Source: Planktothrix sp. PCC 11201 (GTDB lineage Bacteria; Cyanobacteriota; Cyanobacteriia; Cyanobacteriales; Microcoleaceae). Taken from it: a stretch of DNA of 64,000 bases. The notes beneath the pieces were generated by a model that searched no databases, had not been told where the DNA came from, and saw only the letters and a program-made list of their open reading frames with translations. The stretch covers positions 1-64,000 of the forward strand of contig NZ_LT797709.1 of assembly GCF_900009135.1 (NCBI RefSeq). The letters run 5' to 3'. Each line of letters starts with the position of its first letter. The stretch's first letter is position 1. Shown here in pieces: positions 17,833 to 28,200 of the stretch. The translations under genes and the position numbers were made by a program.

Positions 17833-19329
17833 ATGAAGCTTAAAGAGTTATTAGCAAAAGTTGGGATATCAATATCGTCCGAGTCTCACCCGGCTTTAGA
17901 ACAAGAAGTTAAGGGGTTAAAAACGAACTCTATTGCTTGTCAACCGGGGGATTTGTTCTTAGGAATGCCCGGAACCCGGGTCGATGGCGGGGAATTTTGG
18001 CCTAGTGCGATCGCCTCCGGTGCGGTAGCAGCTATTATTTCCCAAACCGCCGTCGAAAAAACCCAAGACCGCATTACCGCCGAACATCCCTGTATCATTC
18101 CCAGCGATAATCTGACCCAAACCTGCGCCCAAATTGCCACGGCTTTTTATGACCATCCGGCGGAAAAATTGCGCCTGGTAGGGGTCACAGGAACCAATGG
18201 CAAAACCACAACCACCCATTTGATTGAATTTATCCTCAGCCATAGTAACCATCCCACAGCCTTACTGGGAACTCTGTACGCCCGTTGGCCAGGATTCCAA
18301 GAAACGGCCACCCATACCACCCCCTTCTCCGTAGAATTACAGGGACAACTGGCCCAGGCGGTGGCCGCCGGATGTGAGTTTGGGGCGATGGAGGTGAGTT
18401 CCCATGCGTTAGACCAGGGACGGGTTCTTGGTTGTCCGTTTCAAGTGGCCGTGTTTACCAATTTAACCCAAGATCATTTGGACTATCACGCCACAATGGA
18501 GGATTATTTTGCGGCGAAATCCCTATTATTTAGTCCCGACTATCTCAAGGGTCGAGCTATTATTAATGCCGATGACCCCTATGGCCAAAGGTTAATAGCC
18601 CAATTGGGGGATAGGGCGTGGAGTTATAGCACCAGTGACCCAAGGGCTGATCTCTGGGCGGATCAACTGTCCTACCAACCCACGGGGGTTAAGGGTGTTC
18701 TCCATACTCCCCAAACAGAGGCGGAATTTTATTTACCTTTGGTCGGTCAATATAATTTATCTAACCTGTTAGCTGCTGTTGGGGCGGGGCTAAGTTTGGG
18801 CTTAGATTTAACTACCATTGTCGAAAAAACGACTCAGTTTGAGGGAGTTCCAGGACGGATGGAACGGGTACAAATTAGCCCTGATCAGGATATTAGCGTA
18901 ATTGTGGATTATGCTCACACCCCCGATAGTTTGGAGAATTTACTCAAGGCGTCCCGTCCGTTTATTCCGGGTCGGATGATTTGTGTCTTTGGTTGTGGGG
19001 GCGATCGCGATCGGACTAAACGGCCAAAAATGGGAAAAATTGGGGCAGAATTAGCTGATATTGCCGTTGTGACTTCGGATAATCCTCGCACGGAAGACCC
19101 AGAACAGATTTTACAAGATGTTTTAGCCGGAATTCCTGACAGTATCAAACCGATTGTAATTGCAGATCGAGCCCAAGCAATTCATACTGCTATTCTCGAG
19201 GCTCAACCGGGAGATGGGGTATTAATTGCGGGAAAGGGTCACGAAGATTATCAAATTTTGGGGACTGAAAAAATCCATTTTGATGACCGAGAACAAGCTC
19301 GGAATGCTTTAGCTATTCGGATCAAATAA
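17833..19329 (+). CDS. murE: UDP-MurNAc-tripeptide synthetase MurE
   Basis: MurE adds meso-diaminopimelate to UDP-MurNAc-L-Ala-D-Glu in cytoplasmic peptidoglycan synthesis. The ATP loop GTNGKTT is at 120-126, the central domain has EVSSHALDQGRV, and the DNPR motif (416-419) specifies diaminopimelate rather than lysine. The length (498 residues) is normal. The Shine-Dalgarno AGGAG at 17819-17823 is nine bases before ATG 17833, which decides this start against a TTG at 17824. The gene stands alone and divergent from the Uma2 gene. Confidence 0.96.
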   Translation: MKLKELLAKVGISISSESHPALEQEVKGLKTNSIACQPGDLFLGMPGTRVDGGEFWPSAIASGAVAAIISQTAVEKTQDRITAEHPCIIPSDNLTQTCAQIATAFYDHPAEKLRLVGVTGTNGKTTTTHLIEFILSHSNHPTALLGTLYARWPGFQETATHTTPFSVELQGQLAQAVAAGCEFGAMEVSSHALDQGRVLGCPFQVAVFTNLTQDHLDYHATMEDYFAAKSLLFSPDYLKGRAIINADDPYGQRLIAQLGDRAWSYSTSDPRADLWADQLSYQPTGVKGVLHTPQTEAEFYLPLVGQYNLSNLLAAVGAGLSLGLDLTTIVEKTTQFEGVPGRMERVQISPDQDISVIVDYAHTPDSLENLLKASRPFIPGRMICVFGCGGDRDRTKRPKMGKIGAELADIAVVTSDNPRTEDPEQILQDVLAGIPDSIKPIVIADRAQAIHTAILEAQPGDGVLIAGKGHEDYQILGTEKIHFDDREQARNALAIRIK

Positions 19330-19371
19330 CACAGTTAGAAAAAAAATGATTCTCTTTAACAGTGCAACTTA

Positions 19372-19411
19372 TTCCCCCTTTTTTAAGGGGGTTTAGGGGG
19401 GATCATCTGTA
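19372..19411. repeat. CCCCC-TTAA-GGGGG palindromic repeat (REP-like)
   Basis: CCCCCTTTTTTAAGGGGG is followed by TTTAGGGGGGATC. This is the same family seen at 32199, 32594-33595 and 47589, and in-frame inside oplAH. It lies between murE and the TauE-like gene. Confidence 0.8.
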
Positions 19412-19462
19412 GCGTTAATAGATTTTATATTGGTTTTTGTGCTATTTCCCAGAGTTATGAAA

Positions 19463-19478
19463 CACCCCTGAAGGGGTG
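19463..19478. terminator. Hairpin after the TauE-like gene
   Basis: CACCCCT-GA-AGGGGTG forms a seven-pair stem immediately after the stop codon of the minus-strand permease gene. It is also downstream of murE, so it may act in both directions. The T tract is poor. Confidence 0.45.
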
Positions 19479-19479
19479 A

Positions 19480-20292
19480 CTACGAAGATTGTATATAGGC
19501 TTGTCTAAAGATATAAATTGAGAGAATAATTAAAAATATTCTAAACATTAGAGTCACGGTTTGATCGGATAATTTGGGTAAAAATCGGGTGCTAATTTGC
19601 GCTCCGAATAATCCTCCTAACCCTAAAATAATTCCTGGAATCCATAATACATTCCCTTGAGTTGCGTGTCCAACACAAGCAGAAATAGCTGTAATCATAA
19701 TCACTCCTAAACTGGTTTGAATCGCAACTTTAATGGTTTCTCCTAATAGCAATATTTGCAAAGGAACCATAATAATTCCTCCACCCACGCCAAATAATCC
19801 GGCTAAAATTCCGGCGGAACTTCCGGTTAAAATTCGAGAGAAAACCGGATTAAATGGCATATTATCCTCAGAATTTATAGTAGATTCAGAGGTTTGTTGT
19901 TCTTCCCGTTGTTTTTTCTTAGCTGTTATTTGTTTACGAACTTCTACTAAATAAACATTTAATAATAATAAACAGCCAAATAAAAATAATAATAATCTTG
20001 AGGAAAATATTCCCGCCAAAAATACCCCAATTTGTGCCGTTAATACCGAAGGAAATCCTATACCAATTACTTTATTTAAACTCAGATATCCCATCCGCCA
20101 ATTTTGAAAACTTCCAGAAATAGCCGTAATCACAATGGATAAACTACTGGTTGCGACCGCTTGAACAGGTGTATATCCTAAGGCTACTAATAAAGGAACT
20201 AAAACCGTCCCGCCCCCAATTCCTAAAAATCCCGCTAAAATCCCAGCAATCAATCCCCCACCAGCTAAAATAATTAATTGAAATGTAGTCAT
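19480..20292 (-). CDS. TauE/SafE family sulfite/organosulfur permease
   Basis: The 270 residues form about eight hydrophobic segments arranged as two similar halves. Each half opens with the family glycine motif: GGGLIAGILAGFLGIGGGTV near the N-terminus and GSSAGILAGLFGVGGGIIMV near 155. TauE/SafE proteins export or import sulfite, sulfoacetate or related anions. A short charged loop (KKKQREEQQTSES) separates the halves. There is no sulfur-metabolism neighbour, so the substrate is not defined. Confidence 0.88.
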   Translation of the reverse strand: MTTFQLIILAGGGLIAGILAGFLGIGGGTVLVPLLVALGYTPVQAVATSSLSIVITAISGSFQNWRMGYLSLNKVIGIGFPSVLTAQIGVFLAGIFSSRLLLFLFGCLLLLNVYLVEVRKQITAKKKQREEQQTSESTINSEDNMPFNPVFSRILTGSSAGILAGLFGVGGGIIMVPLQILLLGETIKVAIQTSLGVIMITAISACVGHATQGNVLWIPGIILGLGGLFGAQISTRFLPKLSDQTVTLMFRIFLIILSIYIFRQAYIQSS

Positions 20293-20384
20293 ATTTATTG
20301 TAATTAATAGGGTTCCTATCGATTATAATGAAAATCTGGCTATAGAATTTACTTTAGGTGTAATCCTATTTCCTATTCCCTACC

Positions 20385-21869
20385 ATGATCATTATTCAGA
20401 AAATTATACAATTTTTATATACGATTTTCACCCAACCCATTAGAATCGGCGAAATCACGATTTCGGTAAGTCTAATTATTACGGTAATTATATCACTATT
20501 AGTCGTAATTTTCTTGGCGCGATTGGTGACAAACTGGCTGCGGGATAAATTATTGATTAAATGGGGATTTGATGAAGGAAGTCGAGAAGCGATCGCCACA
20601 ATTTTTTATTATTTTGTAATTGCATTAGGGTTTATTATTGTTCCTCAAGCCTGCGGTTTAGATATTCGATCTTTAACCTTCTTAGCCGGGGGTTTAGGGA
20701 TTGGAATTGGTTTAGGATTTCAAGGATTATTCCAGAATTTTGTCAGTGGATTAATCCTACTAATTGAACGTCCGGTAAAAGTAGGAGATTATATTGAAAT
20801 TGATGATTTAGAAGGCAATATCAAAAAAATATCTATTCGCGCCACAACCATTTTAACTAATGATGGAATCTCAATTATTGTCCCTAATCAAAGTTTAGTC
20901 AATGCCAATATTATTAACTGGAGTTATGGAAATATTAATAGTCGAATTCATATTAAAATCCCCGTCGCTTACGGAAGTGATCCGGTGTTAGTGACAGAAG
21001 TTTTATTAACCGTTGCTCGTCAAGAATCCAGAGTTTTATCCTATCCGGCTCCTCAAGTTTGGTTAAGAAATTTTGGAGATGATTGTATTAATTTTGAACT
21101 CTTAGTTTGGATCGATCAACCCAAAGCTAGACTTCCAATTCAAAGTGCCTTAAACTATATGATTGAAAATGCTTTTAAAAAAAACAATATTACTATTCCT
21201 CTACCCCAAAGAGACTTATGGATTAAAAATCCCGAAGACCTAAGAATGATTTTTAACCCCGATCAAACTGCTGTTAATTCTCCGGTTGAAACCCCATCTT
21301 TTCCGATTCAAACTATTGAAAATTCTCAAGGTTTAGAACTGGAATCTATTAATCATATATCCCTGCGAGATTTATTAAGAAAAGTTGTTTATTTTGAACA
21401 GTTAACCGAACTGGAAATATTAGGATTAATTGAACAAGGGTATCGAGAAACTATTGTTCCTGGAGCGTTTATTTTCCATGAAGGAGATCCGGGGGATGCG
21501 TTCCATATTATTCTTTCAGGTTCTGTAGAAATTATATCAGAAAAACTCGATAAACAGATTAGAAATTTACAAGCTGGGGACTTCTTTGGAGAACTAGCTT
21601 TAATTATGGGAATCCCCCGCACAGCGGCGGTTAGAACCCTAGAAACAACCATTTTATTTGTGGTTGATCGCAATGTATTTCACTATTTTTTATCTAAATA
21701 TCCGCAAGTCGCGGATCAAATTGCAGAAAAATTAGTTGAACGCAAACAGGAATTAGTTGAACGTCAACAACTATTAAGAGAAATGGGAGTATTGGGGGAA
21801 GAAGAAGATTTAGAGATTAATCCTCTGGTCTGGATAAGAGAACGAATGAAAGCATTATTTGGAATTTAA
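20385..21869 (+). CDS. MscS mechanosensitive channel fused to a cyclic-nucleotide-binding domain
   Basis: The 494 residues have three N-terminal transmembrane segments, the third with the glycine-rich pore helix AGGLGIGIGLGFQGLFQNFV. The MscS beta domain then follows (PVKVGDYIEIDDLEGN, VPNQSLVN). After a linker a CNMP-binding domain occupies about 345-470, with FHEGDPGDAFHIILSG and the phosphate-binding cassette FGELALIMGIPRTAAVR. The Glu and Arg that contact the cyclic nucleotide are present. Such channels may open by membrane tension and be tuned by cAMP or cGMP. It lies in the inner membrane. The C-terminus is a charged helix. Confidence 0.9.
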   Translation: MIIIQKIIQFLYTIFTQPIRIGEITISVSLIITVIISLLVVIFLARLVTNWLRDKLLIKWGFDEGSREAIATIFYYFVIALGFIIVPQACGLDIRSLTFLAGGLGIGIGLGFQGLFQNFVSGLILLIERPVKVGDYIEIDDLEGNIKKISIRATTILTNDGISIIVPNQSLVNANIINWSYGNINSRIHIKIPVAYGSDPVLVTEVLLTVARQESRVLSYPAPQVWLRNFGDDCINFELLVWIDQPKARLPIQSALNYMIENAFKKNNITIPLPQRDLWIKNPEDLRMIFNPDQTAVNSPVETPSFPIQTIENSQGLELESINHISLRDLLRKVVYFEQLTELEILGLIEQGYRETIVPGAFIFHEGDPGDAFHIILSGSVEIISEKLDKQIRNLQAGDFFGELALIMGIPRTAAVRTLETTILFVVDRNVFHYFLSKYPQVADQIAEKLVERKQELVERQQLLREMGVLGEEEDLEINPLVWIRERMKALFGI

Positions 21870-22256
21870 AAGTAACAATAATATTAATCAATTTTTAGAT
21901 AATTTCCTGCGTCTACAGCGTAAATATTTCGCGGTTATTGTTTTTTTGCGAAGGAGTGATCGCTTTCTTTTTCGGCTGCTTCATAGCACCAGGGGAAACA
22001 CCGGAAAAGTAAGCCGTGAATGAGTTTCAGGATTTTGGAGTGTGTAATACGTAGCACTGTAGAAGATCCTTTGATGGACTCGTGTGGGAAGATAGATATA
22101 ACTTATATAAGAAAAAGCTTGACAAAATCAATGTTACTGACTTAGATTAGAAGATAGTTTAAATCAGGCTTATCTTTTAACTAAAACGCCTTCAAGTAAG
22201 GCTTTTTGGAACTAAATCCCTGGTTTTTTGCTTATTCTCATCTTTCAGGTGTATCT
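21870..22256 (+). promoter_or_regulatory. Long leader of the giant protein gene
   Basis: The 387 bases have no gene. A promoter candidate is TTGACA (22119-22124), 18 bases, then TAGATT (22143-22148). Downstream of it a terminator-like hairpin (22188-22207) lies before the start codon. The rest (21900-22110) shows no structure I recognise. Confidence 0.45.
22188..22207 (+). terminator. Terminator-like hairpin in the leader of the giant gene
   Basis: GCCTT (22188-22192), loop CAAGT, AAGGC (22198-22202), then TTTTT (22203-22207), preceded by AAAA: the form of a Rho-independent terminator. It is 50 bases before the ATG and downstream of the best promoter candidate. It may therefore act as an attenuator, or it may simply end the upstream mscS transcript. 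Confidence 0.55.
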
Positions 22257-25200
22257 ATGGCTTCCCGAAAAGGCTTTTTTGGTTCTCGTGCTCCGCAGCA
22301 TCAGCAGTCTTTTATCCTTGAACCGATTCTGACACCGAGTGGTTTTATTGATGGTGGGGACGATACACCTGATCCGGTTAATGTAGACCTGGTAACACCC
22401 CTAGATGATGAATTCGAGATCTCAGTAGACGAAGGGGATGTTATAGATGGGGGTGAAGATTTAGCGATACACCCGCAGGAAATCCCAGATATCTTAGCGG
22501 ATGACGACTTAGAAGAAATAGCTTTTGTTACTCATTTAGACTCAGACCCAGATATTACTGATGGGAGTCAGGACTTAGTTGGGGAAGATTTAGATACCCT
22601 TGATACACCCTCTCCAGAAGATCCTCAAAACTCGGAAAATGTAGCTGAAACCGATCCAAAACTATTAGAAACTCAAGACTTTAATCCCGTTGCTGAAGTT
22701 ACCGAAGAAAGTAATATCCCTGAAAATTCAGATAGTCAAACATCCTTAAACTTAACAGATACATTTACTGAAGAAAAAACGGCTGATTCTGTTTCCCAAG
22801 TTGATCAAACTAATAACAGTATTTCAGAATTAGATCCAGATCAAGTTGCTGCAAATTCTTTAGAAGAATCTAATGATTTTGAAGAATTATCTCTCGATAT
22901 TAACACAGAAACCCAGGATGTTAATACTTTAGAGGAAACCGAACAATCTGAAGAATTATCAATCCTAAATGAAGCCGAATTACAATCTCAAACTGAGGTT
23001 AATGGTCAACAAATTGAACCCGAATCTGAGTTAGAATCCGATCATCTAACTACTTCAGAAGTCGAGGGAGAACCCGCAACAGAAATAATACCAACTGAAC
23101 AAATAGATGCAGAGAGTGAAGTTGATGTAGTAGATGCGATCGCTACCTCAACACCTAACTTTAAATTTGATTCCGGGGTATTTACCGTTGACGAAACCGG
23201 AGAAGTTGGGATTGATTATCTATTTGATGGTGGGAAATATAAAGGACAATTAGCCATCTTTAGTTTAGAGGGGATGGAACAATTTGAACCCGGTTCATCG
23301 GACTTTATTCAAGAAGCCGCGAGTCGAGCTTTAAGTAACTCAGAATTGGGTTATATTGTGATTTCTGATGCTACTGAAGGAGCTAAATTCAGTGGAAAAT
23401 TATCGAACGAAGTTGATTGGAACCAAGGAGAATATCAGGGTGTAAAAACCTTTAATATGCAAGCTGGAGATCAGTTTGCAATTATGTTAGTTCCTAATGG
23501 AAAAGTAGCCCAAGTTTTTCAGAATCCTGATGCAGAAGGTTCACTACGTCCTCTATTTTCCCTCGCAACAGCTAATCCTGAAGATGGATTTAATGTTGGA
23601 CAAATTGCTGATGTGACTGGCGATGGAAATACCTTTGTGATGGAGGATGTGCGGGTAGATGGGAATACGGATAAAGACTACAATGACATTGTTTTTCAAG
23701 TCAGAGGAGCAACGGGGAAAGCGGTTCATTTAGATGAAGTTATCAACCCGGCAAAAGACTGGCGAACTTCCGATTTAGGTGAAGGGTTAATTGCCTATGC
23801 TAAACCTTATATTACCCCGGAAGATCCACTTCCAGAAATTGAAGATGATCTCGCTTCGTTACTCGATGAACTCGATGGTTTACTCGCAGATGATTTCGAT
23901 TTTGAACCAGAAACAGAACCCGAAGTTGTTGTTGCTGAAACCAACCCCGAACTAGAAACAGAACCAGAAGTTATTGTTGCGGAAACGATTCCTGAATCTG
24001 AAGCAGAACCCGAAGTTATTGTTGCTGAAACTACTCCTGAATCAGAAACAGAACCCGAAGTTGTTGTTGCTGAAACCACTCCTGAATCAGAAACAGAACC
24101 CGAAGTTGTTGTTGCTGAAAATAACCCAGAATCAGAAACAAAACCCGAAGTTGTTGTTGCGGAAACGATTCCTGAATTAGAAACAGAATCAGAAGTTATT
24201 GTTGCGGAAACGATTCCTGAATTAGAAACAGAATCAGAAGTTATTGTTGCTGAAACTACTCCTGAATCAGAAACAGAATCAGAAGTTATTGTTGCTGAAA
24301 CTACTCCTGAATCAGAAACAGAAGTTATTGTTGCTGAAACTACTCCTGAATTAGAAACAGAACCCGAAGTTATTGTTGCTGAAAATAACCCAGAATCAGA
24401 AACAGAACCTGAAGTTATTGTTGCTGAAAATAACTCTGGACTAGAAACAGAACCTGAAGTTATTGTTGCTGAAAATAATCCAGAATCTGAAGCAGAACCT
24501 GAAGTCATTGTTGCTGAAACTAACCCAGAATCAGAAACAGAACCTGAAGTTATTGTTGCTGAAAATACTCCTGAATCTGAAACAGAAGCAGAAGTTGTTG
24601 TTGCTGAAAATAACCCAGAATCAGAAACAGAACCTGAAGTTATTGTTGCTGAAAATAACCCAGAATCAGAAACAGAACCTGAAGTTGTTGTTGCTGAAAC
24701 AACTCCTGAATTAGAAACAGAACCTGAAGTTATTGTTGCTGAAAATAATCCAGAATCAGAAACAGAACCCGAAGCTATTGTTGCTGAAACCAACCCAGAA
24801 TCAGAAACAGAACCCGGAGTTGTTGTTACTGAAACTAACCCAGAATCAGAAACAGAACCGGAAGTTATTGTTGCTGAAGACAATCAAGATTTAATTGAAG
24901 AAACAGAACCGATTGTTATAGGAAGTGAACAAAATGATACATTAACCAAAGTAGAAACCCCTGAATATCCGACAGAAACCATTAATAATCCTGAAGAAAT
25001 ATCTAGCGACAACAATCCAATTGTACCGCTTAATATTACTCAGAATAATATTCAAACAACAGAAATAAAAATTACGCCCATTGTTCCACAGGAGCCGAAT
25101 AACCCATTAGTAGATCGATTAGAAAATCTCACCCAACAATTACGCCATCAAACTGTATCGGAGCAACCCGTTAATCAAACACTGATTACGCGCTTAGAAC

Positions 25201-28200
25201 AATTAACCACTCAACTGCAAAACAAACCCTCTACCAGCCTCAATTCTACCGCCTTACAATTAATCGAAAAACTAGAGGCAAAATTAGGAACTCAACCCCC
25301 AATTCCTGCAACCGTCGAACCGCCTGTCCAGTTTGAATTTGCTACAGAAAAGCAACCTTTAGTTGGGGTCATTGATACTGGATTTAGTGGGAATAATCCT
25401 GATATTGACTACACTCGAATTACCTGGGGAAGCGATAAAGTTGATGGCGATGCTGACCCCACTTTATCGGCTGGAGAAGGCAACGAACATGGGACTCATG
25501 TATTAGGAATTATTGCCGCCCAACAAAATAATGGCATTGGTATTGATGGGATTAATGATAACGCTCCGATTTGGGCAGGACGGGCAATTGGTTCAGGAAA
25601 ATGGGCAGAATCTTTAGTGGAATTTGTGGATGCCGCTAAAGCGTCAGGACAACCCAATGCTGTGGTTAATTTAAGTTTAGATTTAACCCAAATTAATCCC
25701 GATGGAAGTGTAACCACTCGTTATGAATTAACCCCACAAGAACGAGCCGCGATTGAATATGCGCGCCAGAATGGGGTATTAATTGTAGCTGCGTCGGGTA
25801 ATGATGGCGGTGTCATGTCAGTTTTGGGTCAAGCTTCCCAGGAATTTGACAATATTATTACCGTTGGGGCGGCGCAACGAATTAATGATCAAATTGCCCT
25901 TTCTAAAGCTTATGATCGCGCGGACTATTCCAGTTACGGTCGCGGATTAGATATCATGGCCGATGGGGGGACAGTGGAAAATCCAGTGTTGTCCACTACT
26001 GGTGATGGAGTTGGTACGATGGCGGGAACATCGGTGGCGACGGCGAAAGTCACGGGTGCTGTTTCGCAAGTTTGGGCCGCAAATCCTGAGTTAAGTTATC
26101 GTCAAGTGATTGAAATATTGAAACAAACCGCAACGGATTTGGGTGTAACGGGTTTCGATCAGGAAACCGGAGCCGGGTTACTGAATATTGCGGCGGCGGT
26201 GCAGTTGGCGAAGGTGACAACACCGGAAGTTTATAACCCTACTCCGTGGGTGACTCCTGACACTTGGAGTGGTGAAGGGAAGGTAACGCCAGAGGAACGG
26301 GCGGCGCAGGGTGGGACTTCTCTTGCTACGGCTACTGTACAAACAGCACCTAATTTCTCGGAGCGCGATCGGGTTGACTCGAATCAGCCTGATAAATATT
26401 ATCAGTTTACGGTGAACGAACCTGGTTATGTCAAGTGGAATTTGACCAGTCTCAACCCGGTTTCAGGATTTCCTACTCCCCCAAATGTAACTATTATCAA
26501 AGCTGACGGCAAGCCTGGATCTCATATCTTCAGTAAAGGGATAGGGATTTCTCTTAGTTCTTCTGTGATCGGGGAGGGACAGACTTCTTTCTCAGGTGGC
26601 GATTTTTACGATCCGGGGACGTACTATCTCAAGGTCGGTAGCGGTGCTGGGTCTACTTTCAAGGATTACAACATATCAACTCAGTTTACTGCCGATCAAG
26701 TTTCCAGTTTTGCTGGGAATGTGCAGTACAGAACTCAGCCCTATTATTCCTTAGACGACAGCCTCCAAAGTCCGATTTTCTCAGGGCCGGCTGTCTCTGA
26801 GTTGAATAATTTAGCAGGTGTGGTCACTTATGACGAGATAAATTTCAACAACCGGATTGCTAAGTATGGGTTTGAAGTGAAGGAGTCGGGAAAATTCAGG
26901 ATAAATTTGAATTCTCCCAATGGCAAAATGGAACTGAGCGTTAAGAAATTTATCGGTTCTGAAGATAGACCAGTACAACTTTCTGGCCTTGGGGTTGCTG
27001 CTAACTCCAATCAATGGTTGGAACTCGAACTGAATAAAGGGCGCTATGACATTGAGGTGAAAACTCCCAGCAATTACTGGCAAGAACCTGATTGGACTTG
27101 GGCTAAACAGACATTGGTACGACCTTATACATTGAATGCCACTTTTACTCCCAATGCGCCACAACCCGGACAAGGGAAAGTTCCTTCGTCCGCAGGGGTA
27201 TTTGATAAGACAGTAGTGAGTAATGGGGTTGTTAATCACTATTACAAGAATGGGCATTTGACGGTGCAGCCTTCGGGTCAAGCGAGTTGGTATGGCTATC
27301 CTATGATAGTGATATCAGGTTCAGCGCAACGAATTAATGAACCTTTGACCGATCCTGATGGTAATTACTCAATCCAGACTGCCGCAAATTTATTTTATAG
27401 TAATCTTGACTTGGGGGATGGGATTGATATAAGACGTGCTCTTGGCTCAATTGGTGGTAACGATTTAAGCGATTTCCACAAATTCAGCTTAAACAGCTTG
27501 AAATTAGTAAATTTTCAATTATCTCAACTCACCAATGGTGCTAAGTTGGAGTTAATTCAAGACCGAAATGGTAATGGTCAAGTTGATTTTGGTGAAGCGA
27601 TTACTACCAGCGATCCTGGATTGAATCCCCGTTCTTCATTCTCGTTTGATCGAATTTTAAGAGCAGGGAATTATTATTTGCGAGTGAGTCCTGGTTCTTC
27701 TGGTGCGACGACTAAATATCAAGTGGATGTGGCAGAGCGATCGCCAGAGAATCAAGTCATTGCTGGCTACAATTCGGATTACTATTTAGTCCAGAATGCT
27801 CAATTGCGACCGATTCCAAATCAAGAAACATTGAACGCACTAAAAATTAATCCGAATACAGTTAAGCGTTTCTCGAATGAAGATTTAGCTCGGATTCCAC
27901 AGGGAAATCCTTTACCTTCACGTAAAGACGGCGATGTATTTAGAGATCAGTCTGGAAATATTTACTTGATGCAGTCAGGAAAAGGATATTTGGTTTCTGA
28001 TTTGGATACTCTGAGAGCCATTGGCATAAACGAGACAGCGATGGCAACTTTTCCTGAGAGCGATCTCAAGGATATTCGCTCAGGAGAACCTTATGTTTTA
28101 CTGAACCACTGGAAGGCAAGCTTTATCAACCGCAATGCAGGAAACGTTTCCCAATTGTATAATATTGGGGATTTCAATAATCCTGTAGCCACTTTGGATT

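Noticed and set aside
23807-24883. 358-residue open frame on the minus strand (Ser/Thr-rich repeats)
   Set aside because: It is the exact antisense of the 45-bp coding repeat. The repeat has no stop in this frame, so it stays open by construction; the plus strand has the continuous 2654-residue protein.
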